Notes: a model not told the origin generated them from the letters alone. Counted from the first letter of the stretch, positions 31,871 through 40,684 are shown. The stretch is 54,602 bases of DNA from Nocardia brevicatena NBRC 12119 (GCF_000308495.1 NZ_BAFU01000013.1:1-54602); one strand, 5' to 3'. Translations and numbers: made by a program.

Positions 31871-34773
31871 GCGAGCGGGCCGCCTCGGGCGAGCCGGTCG
31901 GGCCGGGCGCCTCGGACACTTCCGGCGGAGCGGATATACCCGATCCCTTCGATACGGCGCGGCTGCGATCCGCGGTGCTCACGGCATGGCGGGACTCACC
32001 GACCCGGTTGCGGGAGGACGCGGCCGCCGAGGCGGACCTGGTGCGGGCCGGGTACCGGGATCGGCTGCTCACCGAGTTGGCACAGAACGCCGCGGACGCG
32101 GCCGCCGCGGCCGGGGTTCCCGGGCGGCTGGTGATCCGGTTCGACGGGCGGACGCTGTCGGTGTCGAATACCGGCGCGCCCGTCGACATCTCCGGAGTGC
32201 ATGCGATGACCGCGCTGCGCGCTTCCGGGAAAACCGATACATCCGGCACCGTCGGCCGCTTCGGGGTCGGGTTCACCGCGGTGCTCACCGTGAGCGACGA
32301 TATCGAATTGCGTTCCACCAGTGGGTCGCTGCACTTCTCTCGGGCCCGTACTCGGGATGCCCTGCGCCGGTCGGGGATATCGGTTCCGGAGGGTCCGGCC
32401 GCCGCGGATTTCGCGCCGCCCGTACTGCGGCTGGCCTGGCCGGTGTCGGTGGGGCCGGTGCCCGGCGCGGATACCGAGGTGGTGTTGCGGCTGCGGGACG
32501 AGGTGGATGTCGAACATCTGTCGGCGGCCATGCGCCGAGAGGCGGTCGACCTGCTGATGGAACTGCCCGCGCTGCACAGTGTTCGGATCGGTTCGGAGGA
32601 ATTGGTCGCCCGGACCCGGGACCTGGACGCCCGCGGCGCGAGTGAACTGCGGATCAGCGGCTTCGGGGCCGAGCGCATATGGTGGCAGTTCCGGACAGAG
32701 CACGCGCGCTGGCTGCTTCCCGTGCGCGACGGTACGCCGGTGCCGGCCGCCCCGGATGTGCTGCGGGCGCCGACCCGTTCCGATGAGGAACTGTCCCTGC
32801 CCGCACTGCTGGTCGTCGATATTCCGATGCAGCCGGATCGGCGCCGCCTGCTGCCCGGCGCCCGGCTCGACGGGATCGTCGCGGGCTATGCCGATTTCGC
32901 TCGGGCACTACCCCCGGAGGATCGGCTCGTTCTGGTCCCGGCACCCGGCTTCGCGCGGAGCGAGGCCGACGGGTTGCTGCGGGAAGCGATCGTTCGGGAG
33001 CTGCGGGAACACTCATGGCTACCGGTCGTGGTGGACGAATCCGAGGTGGAGGCAGGCGGTATCGACGGCTCCGACTCCTCGGCGGGCGCGCAAGCGGACG
33101 GGACCGGCCCGACGGAGTACCGGACGGCGGTGCCGACTCGGGCGAGCGTATTTCCCGATATCACTCCTGAGCTGGCCGAACTGCTCGCCGGTATGGTCGG
33201 ACCGCTGGTGCCGCCGAGTCTGTCCGGGCGCCGGTACGCCGAGGCGCTGTCCGTGCTCGACGTGCATCGGCTCGGCCTTGCCCGGATCGCCGAACTGTCC
33301 GGTGGGCTCGACCGGCCGCCGCGCTGGTGGTACGCGCTGTACACCGCGCTGGAACCGTTCGTCGGTGATCGGCTCGCGGTCGAGGAACTGGGCGCGCTCG
33401 CGGTTCCGCTGGCCGACGGCCGGCTGGTCACGGGTCCGCGCACGGTGGTGCTCGACGATCGGCTGCGCGAGCCGGTCCCGGTGCACTGGGCGCGGTTGGC
33501 GCACCCGGAGGCGGTGCATCCGCTCCTGGCGCGGCTGGGCTCCCGGCAGGCCACGGCGCGGGAACTGCTGACCGATCCCGGCCTGCGGGCCGAACTGGCC
33601 GACCGGCCGGGCGACCCCGAGACCGTCGACGCGGTGCTGCGTCTGGCCGCTTCCACCGAGACCGATACGCTGCCGGACTGGCTGGGTCTGCTCGAAATAC
33701 CCGACAGCGCCGGTGAACTGCGGCCGGCCGATGAGCTGTTGCTGCCGGACGCTCCCCTGGCCGAACTGCTCATACCGGATTCGCCGCTCGGCACGGTGGC
33801 CGCCGGTATCGTCGACAGGTACGGTGCGGCCGCGCTGCGCGCGGTGGGTGTCGGCTGGGATTTCGGGATCGTCTCCGAAACCGATCCGACGGGACCCGAC
33901 CATCAGCTCGACGACGAGGACGCGTGGTGGGCCGGCCTGTCCGAGGACCCGCCGGAACTGACCGCGGTCCGCGATCTGGATCTGGTGGACGACGCCTCCT
34001 GGCCGGAGGCGTTGTGGCGACTGCTGTCCGGGGACCGCACCCGGGCGTCGCTCGCGGACCGGGCCGGTTATACCGCCTGGTGGCTGCGCCGGTATGCCCG
34101 TGTCGACGGCATCCCGCTGGGACGGTACCGGCATCCCGGGGATATCGAATTCGCCGGGCTGCTGCCGGAACTCCCGATCACCGGACTGTCGCGCACGGAT
34201 CTCGACGTGTTGCGGTCGAGTCTGGCCGATCCGGAGGCCATCGACTCCGATCTGGCCCTCGTCCTGCTCGAGGCCCTTGCCGATCCGGCGAGAACACCGG
34301 CGCCCGAAACCGTTTCGCTGGTGCACGCCCGGTTGTCCGCGGTAGTGCCGCGGTTGGACCTCACCGCCGTCGACCCGCCCGATCGGGTACGGGCGCTGTC
34401 GGGGGCGGTGATCGACGCGGCGGACGCGCTGGTGTTGGACCGGCCGTGTTTCGGTCTCGTGGTGCCTCCGGACCGGTTGGTGGTGGGCGATCCGGATTTC
34501 GCCGCCGATCTGGCCACCTTGCTGGATCTGCCACTGGCCTCGGAGAGCGTAACCGTCGAGATTCTCGGCGCAGGTTACGGAACCACCTGGTCGGACGAGC
34601 CGCTCGGGGTCGTGGTGCGCAGGATGTTCGCCTTGCCGGCGCAGGTCGGGCCGCTGGTGTTACACGATGATCTGCGGGTGCGGCTCCACGGGGCGGTGCG
34701 GCGTACGGTATCGGTGCCGTGGTGGCAGGACGGCACGACCACGCATCTGCGGCGTCCGCGTCCGGAGGGCTGA
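31867..34773 (+). CDS. Sacsin-like / Hsp90-type GHKL ATPase
   Basis: About 968 residues if started at CTG 31867. The N-terminal region is a GHKL ATP-binding domain: LLTELAQNAADAAAAAGVPG supplies the E-x-x-x-N box, and TSGTVGRFGVGFTAVLTVSDD the glycine-rich lid, as in sacsin-type and Hsp90 proteins. The long remainder has no recognised catalytic motif and ends in VPWWQDGTTTHLRRPRPEG. Such proteins are usually called Hsp90-like chaperones; the client is unknown. The start is a problem: between TTG 31558 (deep in the upstream gene) and GTG 31975 there is no in-frame ATG, GTG or TTG. CTG 31867 overlaps the upstream stop as CTGA and has GGAGA 4 bases before it. GTG 31975 is the conservative alternative. 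Confidence 0.8.
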   Translation: MSERAASGEPVGPGASDTSGGADIPDPFDTARLRSAVLTAWRDSPTRLREDAAAEADLVRAGYRDRLLTELAQNAADAAAAAGVPGRLVIRFDGRTLSVSNTGAPVDISGVHAMTALRASGKTDTSGTVGRFGVGFTAVLTVSDDIELRSTSGSLHFSRARTRDALRRSGISVPEGPAAADFAPPVLRLAWPVSVGPVPGADTEVVLRLRDEVDVEHLSAAMRREAVDLLMELPALHSVRIGSEELVARTRDLDARGASELRISGFGAERIWWQFRTEHARWLLPVRDGTPVPAAPDVLRAPTRSDEELSLPALLVVDIPMQPDRRRLLPGARLDGIVAGYADFARALPPEDRLVLVPAPGFARSEADGLLREAIVRELREHSWLPVVVDESEVEAGGIDGSDSSAGAQADGTGPTEYRTAVPTRASVFPDITPELAELLAGMVGPLVPPSLSGRRYAEALSVLDVHRLGLARIAELSGGLDRPPRWWYALYTALEPFVGDRLAVEELGALAVPLADGRLVTGPRTVVLDDRLREPVPVHWARLAHPEAVHPLLARLGSRQATARELLTDPGLRAELADRPGDPETVDAVLRLAASTETDTLPDWLGLLEIPDSAGELRPADELLLPDAPLAELLIPDSPLGTVAAGIVDRYGAAALRAVGVGWDFGIVSETDPTGPDHQLDDEDAWWAGLSEDPPELTAVRDLDLVDDASWPEALWRLLSGDRTRASLADRAGYTAWWLRRYARVDGIPLGRYRHPGDIEFAGLLPELPITGLSRTDLDVLRSSLADPEAIDSDLALVLLEALADPARTPAPETVSLVHARLSAVVPRLDLTAVDPPDRVRALSGAVIDAADALVLDRPCFGLVVPPDRLVVGDPDFAADLATLLDLPLASESVTVEILGAGYGTTWSDEPLGVVVRRMFALPAQVGPLVLHDDLRVRLHGAVRRTVSVPWWQDGTTTHLRRPRPEG

Positions 34774-34785
34774 TCGGCGCGAGTG

Positions 34786-35421
34786 TTACGCGCCGGCCTC
34801 CGCGTGGTTCACCAGCGTCTCACAGAGCAGGTCCAACTGGGTCCGCACGCTTTCGCTGTCGTTGTCCACCAGCCAGCGCAGCACGATTCCGTCGATCACA
34901 TTGAGCGTGAACCGCGACAGGGTGCGCACCGGTACCGTCCATCGGCTGTCGGTGGCGACGCGGGCGTGCTCGAGGATATCGGCGACCGTGGAATCGTTGA
35001 ATGCGTACTGTTCTCGCGCGATGGCGAGTTTCGCGGGCGTCTGTTCACCTTCGCGCAGGGCGTAGGTGGTGGTCTCGTAGGTGAGCAGCTGTCGCTCCGG
35101 GGTGGCCTCCACATTGAGCCACATCAGTTCCAGCCCCGCGCGCACCAGCTCCCGCAGTGCGGCGATGCCGGTGCCGGTGCTCTGCCATACGGTGTCGTCG
35201 GCGTCGACGGAATCGCGTAGTTCCATCGATAGCGCCTTGACCAATTCGGTCATCAGGGCGTCCTTGTTCTCGAAGCAGTAGTGCACCACTCCGAGCGAGA
35301 CGCCTGCCGCCTGGGCGACGTCTCGTGTGGTCACGCCCGCAACTCCCTTTTTCTCGGCAAGGCCGATCGCGGCCTCGATAAGGTGGGCCCGTCGTTCTTC
35401 GACGCTCAATCGGGAGGACAC
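34786..35421 (-). CDS. TetR-family transcriptional regulator
   Basis: A 211-residue repressor. The HTH is in residues about 8-55 (HLIEAAIGLAEKKGVAGVTT, then RDVAQAAGVSLGVVHYCF), of the BetI/AcrR-like type, followed by a helical ligand-binding domain. The GTG at 35421 starts VSSRLSVEERRAHL. A palindrome CTGGAC-GATT-GTCCAG lies 59 bases upstream, between it and a short divergent frame, a normal autoregulatory layout. The ligand is unknown. It converges with the sacsin-like gene, 12 bases apart. Confidence 0.9.
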   Translation of the reverse strand: MSSRLSVEERRAHLIEAAIGLAEKKGVAGVTTRDVAQAAGVSLGVVHYCFENKDALMTELVKALSMELRDSVDADDTVWQSTGTGIAALRELVRAGLELMWLNVEATPERQLLTYETTTYALREGEQTPAKLAIAREQYAFNDSTVADILEHARVATDSRWTVPVRTLSRFTLNVIDGIVLRWLVDNDSESVRTQLDLLCETLVNHAEAGA

Positions 35422-35479
35422 CTGAGCGAGTTAAGCGCCCACGGCGCGAACAGTCAATTCCCGGAATGGACCCACCGAA

Positions 35480-35495
35480 CTGGACGATTGTCCAG
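35480..35495. promoter_or_regulatory. TetR operator candidate
   Basis: CTGGAC-GATT-GTCCAG is a perfect 6-bp-arm palindrome placed between the divergent TetR gene (start 35421) and the short frame at 35542. The size and position fit a TetR dimer site controlling both directions. Confidence 0.6.
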
Positions 35496-35541
35496 ATGTA
35501 TGGGTTTGCTGCCCTGCGAACCGAGAGGGGCCGCCGTAACC

Positions 35542-35757
35542 GTGACGCGCAGGACAATGCTCACCCGGACGGTCGCGGGTTCCGCCGTGTCGGCGGTGTC
35601 GACGGCGCCTGTGACCGGGCCGGCCCTCGTGCCGGGCGTCTCCCCCCACGACGCCGAACCGGGCCGCTACCATTTCCGGCACTTCGCCGACCGCTTGACG
35701 CCGGACGGACGGCCGGTGCCGTTCACGGGTACCAGCGCGGAGTTCGACATCCCCTGA
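35542..35757 (+). CDS. Short exported-protein-like frame, possibly a gene remnant
   Basis: 71 codons from GTG 35542, with GAGAGGGG (35523-35530) upstream. The N-terminus VTRRTMLTRTVAGSAVSAVS resembles a twin-arginine-type signal, followed by a charged tail (RYHFRHFADRLTPDGRPVPF) with no recognised family. It lies where the regulated target of the divergent TetR gene would be expected. It could be a genuine small secreted protein or the surviving 5' end of a longer gene. Coding status is uncertain. Confidence 0.4.
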   Translation: MTRRTMLTRTVAGSAVSAVSTAPVTGPALVPGVSPHDAEPGRYHFRHFADRLTPDGRPVPFTGTSAEFDIP

Positions 35758-35842
35758 AACAGGCGAGGTCTCGCCCGGCGTGCGAGGCTCGGGCATCGGT
35801 CCGAGGCGTCGTTTCCGCGGACCACCCCGACATCCGCCGGCA

Positions 35843-36082
35843 CTACAGTCCGGTCTGCGCACCCTTGTCGCCGCGCCGCGCACCGCGCCGCTGGACGAGG
35901 AATATCGTGTAGCCGAGCAGACCCACGGCCAGGCCCATCAGGCAGACCGGACGCGTGGATTCCCAACGATCGCCGCCGAGCCACACCACAACGGTGGCCA
36001 CGGCCCACAGCGCACTGCCGATCGCGAGAACCGGGCGGGGATCGGTCAGCCACGGTGGAATCTGCGGAACCTCGGGGGCCAT
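35843..36082 (-). CDS. DUF2530 small membrane protein
   Basis: A 79-residue protein beginning MAPEVPQIPPWLTDPRPVLA with two hydrophobic segments, VLAIGSALWAVATVVVWLGG and PVCLMGLAVGLLGYTIFLVQ, and a basic tail QRRGARRGDKG. This is the DUF2530 pattern found next to MarR genes in Rhodococcus and Nocardia; function unknown. The ATG at 36082 is preferred to a TTG one codon upstream. It is divergent from the MarR gene, 114 bases away. Confidence 0.82.
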   Translation of the reverse strand: MAPEVPQIPPWLTDPRPVLAIGSALWAVATVVVWLGGDRWESTRPVCLMGLAVGLLGYTIFLVQRRGARRGDKGAQTGL

Positions 36083-36196
36083 CAACCCAGCCTAGACCTC
36101 TGTTCCACGAGCGGCCGGCGTGGTCCCGACGCCCGGTAACAGGCCCGGTTGCCGTATTCTCCCTCCGACGAACGGTGTCCCGTATCGTTCACAACT

Positions 36197-36634
36197 GTGA
36201 CGACCCCATCGGATGTTCGAGCACTCGCGAGCGAAGTATCGCTGGCGGTCGTACGCTTGACACGACATCTACGGGGGCGGCGTACGGATTCGCTGATCTC
36301 GCTGACCCAGCTGTCGGTACTGGCCACTCTGCACCGCGAGGGCGCCATGACCCCCGGTGCGCTGGCCGCGAAGGAGCGCGTGCAGCCGCCCTCGATGACC
36401 CGGGTGATCGCCTCACTCACCGATATGGGGTTGGTGGCTCGTACACCGCACCCGACCGACGGGCGGCAGATCATCGTCTCGTTGTCGCCGGCCGGTGCGG
36501 GACTGCTCGCCGACGAGGCCAGCGCGAGGGAGGCCTGGATGACCGATCGGCTGTCCCATTTGGAGCCGGAGCAGCTCGATGTGCTCGCCCGCGCGGTGAA
36601 GATCATGAACCGGATCGTCACCGAGTCCGAATAG
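36197..36634 (+). CDS. MarR-family transcriptional regulator (Rv0880-like)
   Basis: A 145-residue winged-helix repressor, close to M. tuberculosis Rv0880. The core is SLISLTQLSVLATLHREGAM, then TPGALAAKERVQPPSMTRVI and the wing PTDGRQIIVSLSPAG. The GTG at 36197 aligns with the family start. TATCGT (36183-36188) lies 8 bases before it with no ribosome site, suggesting a leaderless mRNA. Ligand and targets are unknown; the rRNA methyltransferase gene that follows in mycobacteria lies 600 bases downstream here. Confidence 0.9.
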   Translation: MTTPSDVRALASEVSLAVVRLTRHLRGRRTDSLISLTQLSVLATLHREGAMTPGALAAKERVQPPSMTRVIASLTDMGLVARTPHPTDGRQIIVSLSPAGAGLLADEASAREAWMTDRLSHLEPEQLDVLARAVKIMNRIVTESE

Positions 36635-36649
36635 GCATTCCCGGCGCGG

Positions 36650-37060
36650 CTACCGTGCGTGCCGGTATCCGAAAGCCTGGTCGCTGTCCACGATTTCGCG
36701 GCCGAGGGGGAACAGGGCCAGCGGAATCAACTTGAGATTGGCCCAGGCGAACGGGAGCCCGATGATCGTGCAGGCCAGTGCGATACTGGTGCCCAGGTGC
36801 CCGAGCGCCAGCCACCAGCCCGCCACCACGAACCAGATGATGTTGCCGATCAGGGAACCCGCGCCCGCGCCCGGTTTCTCCACCGTGGTGCGGCCGAACG
36901 GCCACAGCACATAGGCCGCATTGCGCAACGCGGCCACGCCGAACGGGATGGTGACGATCAGAACGAAGCAGATCAGCGCTGCCACCAGATAGCCCAGTGA
37001 CATCCAGAATCCCGCGAAGACCAGCCACAGGATATTGAGGACGAATTGGATCGGCTTCAC
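36650..37060 (-). CDS. YccF domain-containing membrane protein
   Basis: A 136-residue inner-membrane protein with two YccF repeats of the pattern NILWLVFAGFWMSLGYLVAA and NIIWFVVAGWWLALGHLG, each followed by a second hydrophobic segment and a basic loop with PFG (LWPFGRTTVEK and LALFPLGREIV). Function unknown. The GTG at 37060 starts VKPIQFVLNILW. It converges with the MarR gene 15 bases away and is separated from the divergent SpoU gene by a repeat element. Confidence 0.88.
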   Translation of the reverse strand: MKPIQFVLNILWLVFAGFWMSLGYLVAALICFVLIVTIPFGVAALRNAAYVLWPFGRTTVEKPGAGAGSLIGNIIWFVVAGWWLALGHLGTSIALACTIIGLPFAWANLKLIPLALFPLGREIVDSDQAFGYRHAR

Positions 37061-37077
37061 GTTTCCAGCATGCCGGG

Positions 37078-37200
37078 CTGTGTCTGATTGCGCCACCTGG
37101 AGGTGGCGCGGGTCGGGGCCCTCGTGACCCCGGGTCTTCCCTCCCTCCGCGCCGCCGCCGACGCGACGGCGCTCCGGTCGGTCCAGACCCGGGGCGGGCC
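37078..37200 (+). repeat. Compound intergenic repeat, locus R4
   Basis: The head CTGTGTCTGATT is followed by the hairpin GCGCCACC-TGGA-GGTGGCGC (37090-37109). Compared with the other copies both arms have changed together (G-C to A-T), keeping the stem. Then come GGGTCGGGGCCCTCGTGACC and one tandem-type unit with GGGTCTTCCCTCCCTCCGCG and GGGCGGGCCCCGACC, matching R5 in reverse complement. It fills the gap between the divergent yccF and SpoU genes. Confidence 0.8.
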
Positions 37201-37235
37201 CCGACCTGGGGGGCGGGGTTGGCAGGATATCGGCT

Positions 37236-38039
37236 GTGGCGGTGGTTGTTGATGTGGACGATATCGCCGATCCGCGTGTCGACGACTTTCGTGATCTGAA
37301 GGCGGCGGATCGGCGACCGGATCGACCCGGTGGTAAGGGGCTGGTTATCGCCGAGGGGGTCGTGGTGGTGCAGCGGATGGTGAATTCGCCGTTCACCCCG
37401 CATGCCCTGCTCGGAGTGGAGAAGCGGCGGCGGGAACTGGCCGATGATCTCGCCGGGCTCGATGTGCCCTATTACCGGGTCTCGGCCGAGGTGATGGCCG
37501 AGGTCGTCGGGTTCCATCTCAATCGGGGCGTGCTGGCGGTGGCGCGGCGTCCCCCGGAACCCGAATTCGGCCCGCTGCTCGACGAGGCACGGACGGTGGC
37601 CGTGCTGGAAGGCGTCAACGACCACGAGAATCTGGGATCCATCTTCCGTAACGCGGCCGGACTGGGGGTCGACGCCGTGCTCTTCGGCGAGCGGTGCGCC
37701 GACCCGCTGTACCGGCGCGCGGTGCGGGTCTCGATGGGGCATGTGCTGCGGGTTCCGTTCACCCGAATACCGGACTGGCCGAACGGGCTGGAGCTGCTGC
37801 GCCGGCGCGGTTTCCAACTCGTCGCGCTCACCCCCGACCCGGGCGCGCACACCCTGGCCACTGCCGTGACCGGAGGCCGGGTGGCATTGCTGTTCGGCGC
37901 CGAGGGGCCCGGTCTGACCGAACAGACCATGGCGGCGGCCGATGTGCGCGCGCGTATTCCCATGGCGGCGGGCACCGATTCGCTCAATGTGGCCACCGCC
38001 GCCGCCCTGGCCTTTTACGAGCGGGTCCGGACGGCATGA
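37236..38039 (+). CDS. SpoU/TrmH-family RNA methyltransferase (Rv0881-like)
   Basis: A 267-residue SPOUT methyltransferase using S-adenosylmethionine to 2'-O-methylate tRNA or rRNA. The three SpoU motifs are visible: NDHENLGSIFRNAAGLG, VALLFGAEGPGLT and IPMAAGTDSLNVATAAALAF, which build the knotted cofactor site. An N-terminal substrate-binding domain precedes them. The GTG at 37236 starts VAVVVDVDDIADPR. The RNA target cannot be read from sequence. A small membrane protein follows 45 bases later, the order seen in M. tuberculosis (Rv0881-Rv0882). Confidence 0.92.
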   Translation: MAVVVDVDDIADPRVDDFRDLKAADRRPDRPGGKGLVIAEGVVVVQRMVNSPFTPHALLGVEKRRRELADDLAGLDVPYYRVSAEVMAEVVGFHLNRGVLAVARRPPEPEFGPLLDEARTVAVLEGVNDHENLGSIFRNAAGLGVDAVLFGERCADPLYRRAVRVSMGHVLRVPFTRIPDWPNGLELLRRRGFQLVALTPDPGAHTLATAVTGGRVALLFGAEGPGLTEQTMAAADVRARIPMAAGTDSLNVATAAALAFYERVRTA

Positions 38040-38084
38040 ATACACACCCCGGTGCGCGGCGGGTATCCGCGCTACGTTTTCCCG

Positions 38085-38384
38085 GTGAACGTGTTGCCAC
38101 CCGCGGGCCACCCCGGATATCCGCCCTCGCCGGACCCGACACCATGGGCCGCCGGGATAACCGTGACGGTACTGGTGGCGGCCTTGACCGCCGTGGCGGT
38201 GTACGCGTTCGGGGTCGCCTTGGCGCAGGTACATCCACTGCTGTCGCTGGCCGTGAACCTGGTCGCGGTCGGCGGTGTCGCACCGACGGCCTGGCGCTGG
38301 CGCGCTGTCCCGGTGGTCCGCTGGATAGTGGCCGGCGGGGCCGCGGGTGTGCTGCTCGGCTGGGTGGCGCTGCTGTTCGGCTGA
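38085..38384 (+). CDS. DUF2537-like small membrane protein (Rv0882-like)
   Basis: A 99-residue protein starting VNVLPPAGHPGYPPSPDP with three hydrophobic stretches: AAGITVTVLVAALTAVAVYA, HPLLSLAVNLVAVGG and VRWIVAGGAAGVLLGWVALL. Length, topology and position after SpoU match Rv0882. Function unknown. Start choice between GTG 38085 and GTG 38052 is uncertain because neither has a clear ribosome site. It converges with the next gene 8 bases away. Confidence 0.72.
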   Translation: MNVLPPAGHPGYPPSPDPTPWAAGITVTVLVAALTAVAVYAFGVALAQVHPLLSLAVNLVAVGGVAPTAWRWRAVPVVRWIVAGGAAGVLLGWVALLFG

Positions 38385-38392
38385 ACCGCCGG

Positions 38393-39142
38393 TTATTCGT
38401 CGCCGCCGGTGGCCGGCGTCGCGTCGTATCCGCGCAGCCAGGAAAACAATCCCCGGCGGGTGCCGTCCGGGGTGGGGTGGTTGTCGTGACCGTTGCGGTC
38501 GGATGCCGCGCCCTTGGGACGCAGTGCGAAACCACAGACCGGGATATCGGCCGGGGACAGCCCGTCTCGGGCGGCGGCCCGGTAGCCGAAACCCAGCCAT
38601 TCGCACTGGGCGGCATCGGCGAAAAGGGTGGGATCGTACGGCAGGGCCAGCGGGTCGGATACCTCGCCGGGCCGGCGGCGGACCGGATGTTCACCCGCCC
38701 AATACGGGCGTTCCCAGACCATGGGCAGCCCCCTGTTCTCCAGGATGTTCAGCCGGGTCGAACTGAACGCGCGGCGCAGTTCTCCGCGTTCCCAGTGCGC
38801 GAACGCTCCCCAGCCGCGCGTGGTATCGAAGGCCACCAGGTACGTGTGCTCGGAGGCGAGTGGTCGCACCAGCAGTTCCGGTATCCCGGTGGGCCGGGGC
38901 CGGGTGGCCTGTGCGGAGCACAGCAGGGTGAGGCCGGGATAGCAGCCGAGGTAGACCTCGTCGGGTTCCGGGCCCGCGTGGTGTTCGAGGGTGTCCTTCG
39001 TGGTCGGCACGATATCCAGGTCGGGATGCAGCTGCCGGGCCAGTGCCGGCCCCGCCGTCGGGTCGGGATCGAGATGGGCGCGCAGTACGGCGGCCGGATC
39101 GGGTGTATCGACATACCAGATCGACGAAACTTTGCACAGCAT
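38393..39142 (-). CDS. DUF6928-like protein
   Basis: A 249-residue soluble protein starting MLCKVSSIWYVDTPDPAAVL, with DEVYLGCYPGLTLLCSAQAT, TYLVAFDTTRGWGAFAHWER and MVWERPYWAGEHPVRRRPG. This order resembles DUF6928 proteins of actinobacteria (recalled, not searched); function unknown. The ATG at 39142 has GGGAGG 6-7 bases upstream. There is no signal peptide. The 221-base gap before it toward sepH holds a small palindrome but no gene. Confidence 0.75.
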   Translation of the reverse strand: MLCKVSSIWYVDTPDPAAVLRAHLDPDPTAGPALARQLHPDLDIVPTTKDTLEHHAGPEPDEVYLGCYPGLTLLCSAQATRPRPTGIPELLVRPLASEHTYLVAFDTTRGWGAFAHWERGELRRAFSSTRLNILENRGLPMVWERPYWAGEHPVRRRPGEVSDPLALPYDPTLFADAAQCEWLGFGYRAAARDGLSPADIPVCGFALRPKGAASDRNGHDNHPTPDGTRRGLFSWLRGYDATPATGGDE

Positions 39143-39237
39143 TTCCGGCACCTCCCGACCGCACGCGAAATATGTGTCGCAAACAATGGGCAATCCGAGG
39201 CGGTCATGCCCGGGCCCGCGCTGTGCGTGGATTGAAC

Positions 39238-39252
39238 TGCGCTGACAGCGCA
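39238..39252. promoter_or_regulatory. Palindrome upstream of the DUF6928-like gene
   Basis: TGCGCT-GAC-AGCGCA is a perfect 6-bp-arm palindrome 96 bases before the start at 39142 and 112 bases beyond the end of sepH. It could be an operator; no regulator is suggested by the sequence. Confidence 0.3.
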
Positions 39253-39363
39253 TGAAGAAATTTACCCGCAGGACGTGGGGGAAGGGGTCGTTCCTCCGCC
39301 AACACGCCGAAAACTCGGACGACAGTACCGATTCGGTCGACGGACCGGCGCGACCGGACCGGG

Positions 39364-40476
39364 TCAGCGACCGGGGCCGCGTACGCCCAGCAGCACATCC
39401 TCCCACGAGGGCATCGGCGCCTTGCCGCGTTTACCGCGGGCGGCCGGTTTGGCCTTGTTCGCCGTCGGCTTCGCGGGCTGTTCAGGAGCCGACGGCGGCT
39501 CCTCCTCGGGTTCGGTGACCTGCGGTTCGGCGGGTTCGGTGCCCGCCCGGGTGCCCGCGGCGACCTTGGCCGGCCTACCGCCCGCGGCAGAGACGCTCTC
39601 CGCCGCGCGGCCGTTCGATTCCGCGCGGGTGTCGGCCGAAGCGGTGGTGTTCGACCCCACAGCGGTACCCCCGGTGGTCGCGCCACCGGCCGCGGGGACG
39701 GCGCTCCCGCCCGCGGCCACGGCACGCTGCTCGTAGTACTCCTCGACCGTGGAGTACTGCTCGGCGGCGGATCGGCCCGCCGGAGCGCTACGGGGCGCCG
39801 GTGCGGCCTCGCGCCGGACCTCGACGGCCGGTTCGGGCTCGGGCGGTGTTTCGGGTTCGGTCGGCAGTATCGTCGCGAGTCCGCGCAGAGCACGGCCGAA
39901 ATCGGGATCGATCAGATCCGCGGCCGGATCGTCGAGCGGGGAGACCGTACCGCCGTGCGCGTCCGGCTGATAACGCCAGTGCGCGGCGATCTCGGAATGG
40001 CCGTTCTGCCACTGCAGTTGGGCGACCCAGAACCCCTTCTCGTCCTTCCAGGCATCCCACTCGGCGTTTTCCAGGGTGTGGCCGCGGGCGGTGAACGCGG
40101 CGGTCACCACGTCGATGAGGATTTCGACGGCGGGTCCGTCGGAACGGACCGGATGTGCCTTCTGGGCCAGTTCGGCGGCGCGGGCCCGTTCCAGCAGAAC
40201 GGGGTAGGCGAAACGCTCGACCCGATTGGCCGGCAGGCCGGATTCCGCGGTGACCTGCTCCACGGAGGCGCCGGCACGGATTCGGGCCTGGATATCGCGA
40301 GGACGCATGGTGGCTTCCGTTTCGATCTCGATCTGGCCGAATCGGGCAAGGTCCCCACGGGCCGCGGCCCGTAGTTTGTCGTCGGCGGGAAGCCGGAATT
40401 TCTGGCCGTTTTCGGTGTCGACGCACACGATATGGGCGGAGTCGGGCGTCACCCCGATCACTCGAAGTTCACGCAC
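39364..40476 (-). CDS. sepH: Septation protein SepH
   Basis: A 370-residue cell-division protein that, in actinobacteria, binds FtsZ and promotes Z-ring assembly. The N-terminal DUF3071 domain (residues about 1-200) begins VRELRVIGVTPDSAHIVC and has the helix-turn-helix-like RPRDIQARIRAGASVEQVTA. A long Ala/Pro/Glu-rich disordered part follows, and the conserved C-terminal tail MPSWEDVLLGVRGPG is intact. A near-perfect ribosome site AAGGAGGT lies just upstream of the GTG at 40476, indicating strong translation. It corresponds to Rv0883c, next to serC as in mycobacteria. Confidence 0.94.
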   Translation of the reverse strand: MRELRVIGVTPDSAHIVCVDTENGQKFRLPADDKLRAAARGDLARFGQIEIETEATMRPRDIQARIRAGASVEQVTAESGLPANRVERFAYPVLLERARAAELAQKAHPVRSDGPAVEILIDVVTAAFTARGHTLENAEWDAWKDEKGFWVAQLQWQNGHSEIAAHWRYQPDAHGGTVSPLDDPAADLIDPDFGRALRGLATILPTEPETPPEPEPAVEVRREAAPAPRSAPAGRSAAEQYSTVEEYYEQRAVAAGGSAVPAAGGATTGGTAVGSNTTASADTRAESNGRAAESVSAAGGRPAKVAAGTRAGTEPAEPQVTEPEEEPPSAPEQPAKPTANKAKPAARGKRGKAPMPSWEDVLLGVRGPGR

Positions 40477-40637
40477 CGTTACCTCCTTATCGCGCTGCTC
40501 GCGACACCGCCCACGTTCTGGAACAGTAGTGCACTTCTGAGATTCGTGTGGCAAGACACGCGGCATCGAAATCTACCCCGCGGCAGCGCCGCACAGCTAA
40601 TCTGCTCTATCTCTTTGCGTATCAAGTCGTTTCCGAA

Positions 40638-40684
40638 CAGGCAATGGGCCACCACACTCGAAAAGCGCAACAGCCCATTGCCTG
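40638..40684. terminator. 12-bp inverted repeat between serC and sepH
   Basis: CAGGCAATGGGC (40638-40649) and GCCCATTGCCTG (40673-40684) form a perfect 12-bp stem with a 23-base loop in a relatively AT-rich intergenic region. It lies 70 bases after the minus-strand serC stop and 160 bases before sepH. No T-run follows, so it may be a serC terminator or an operator. Confidence 0.5.
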
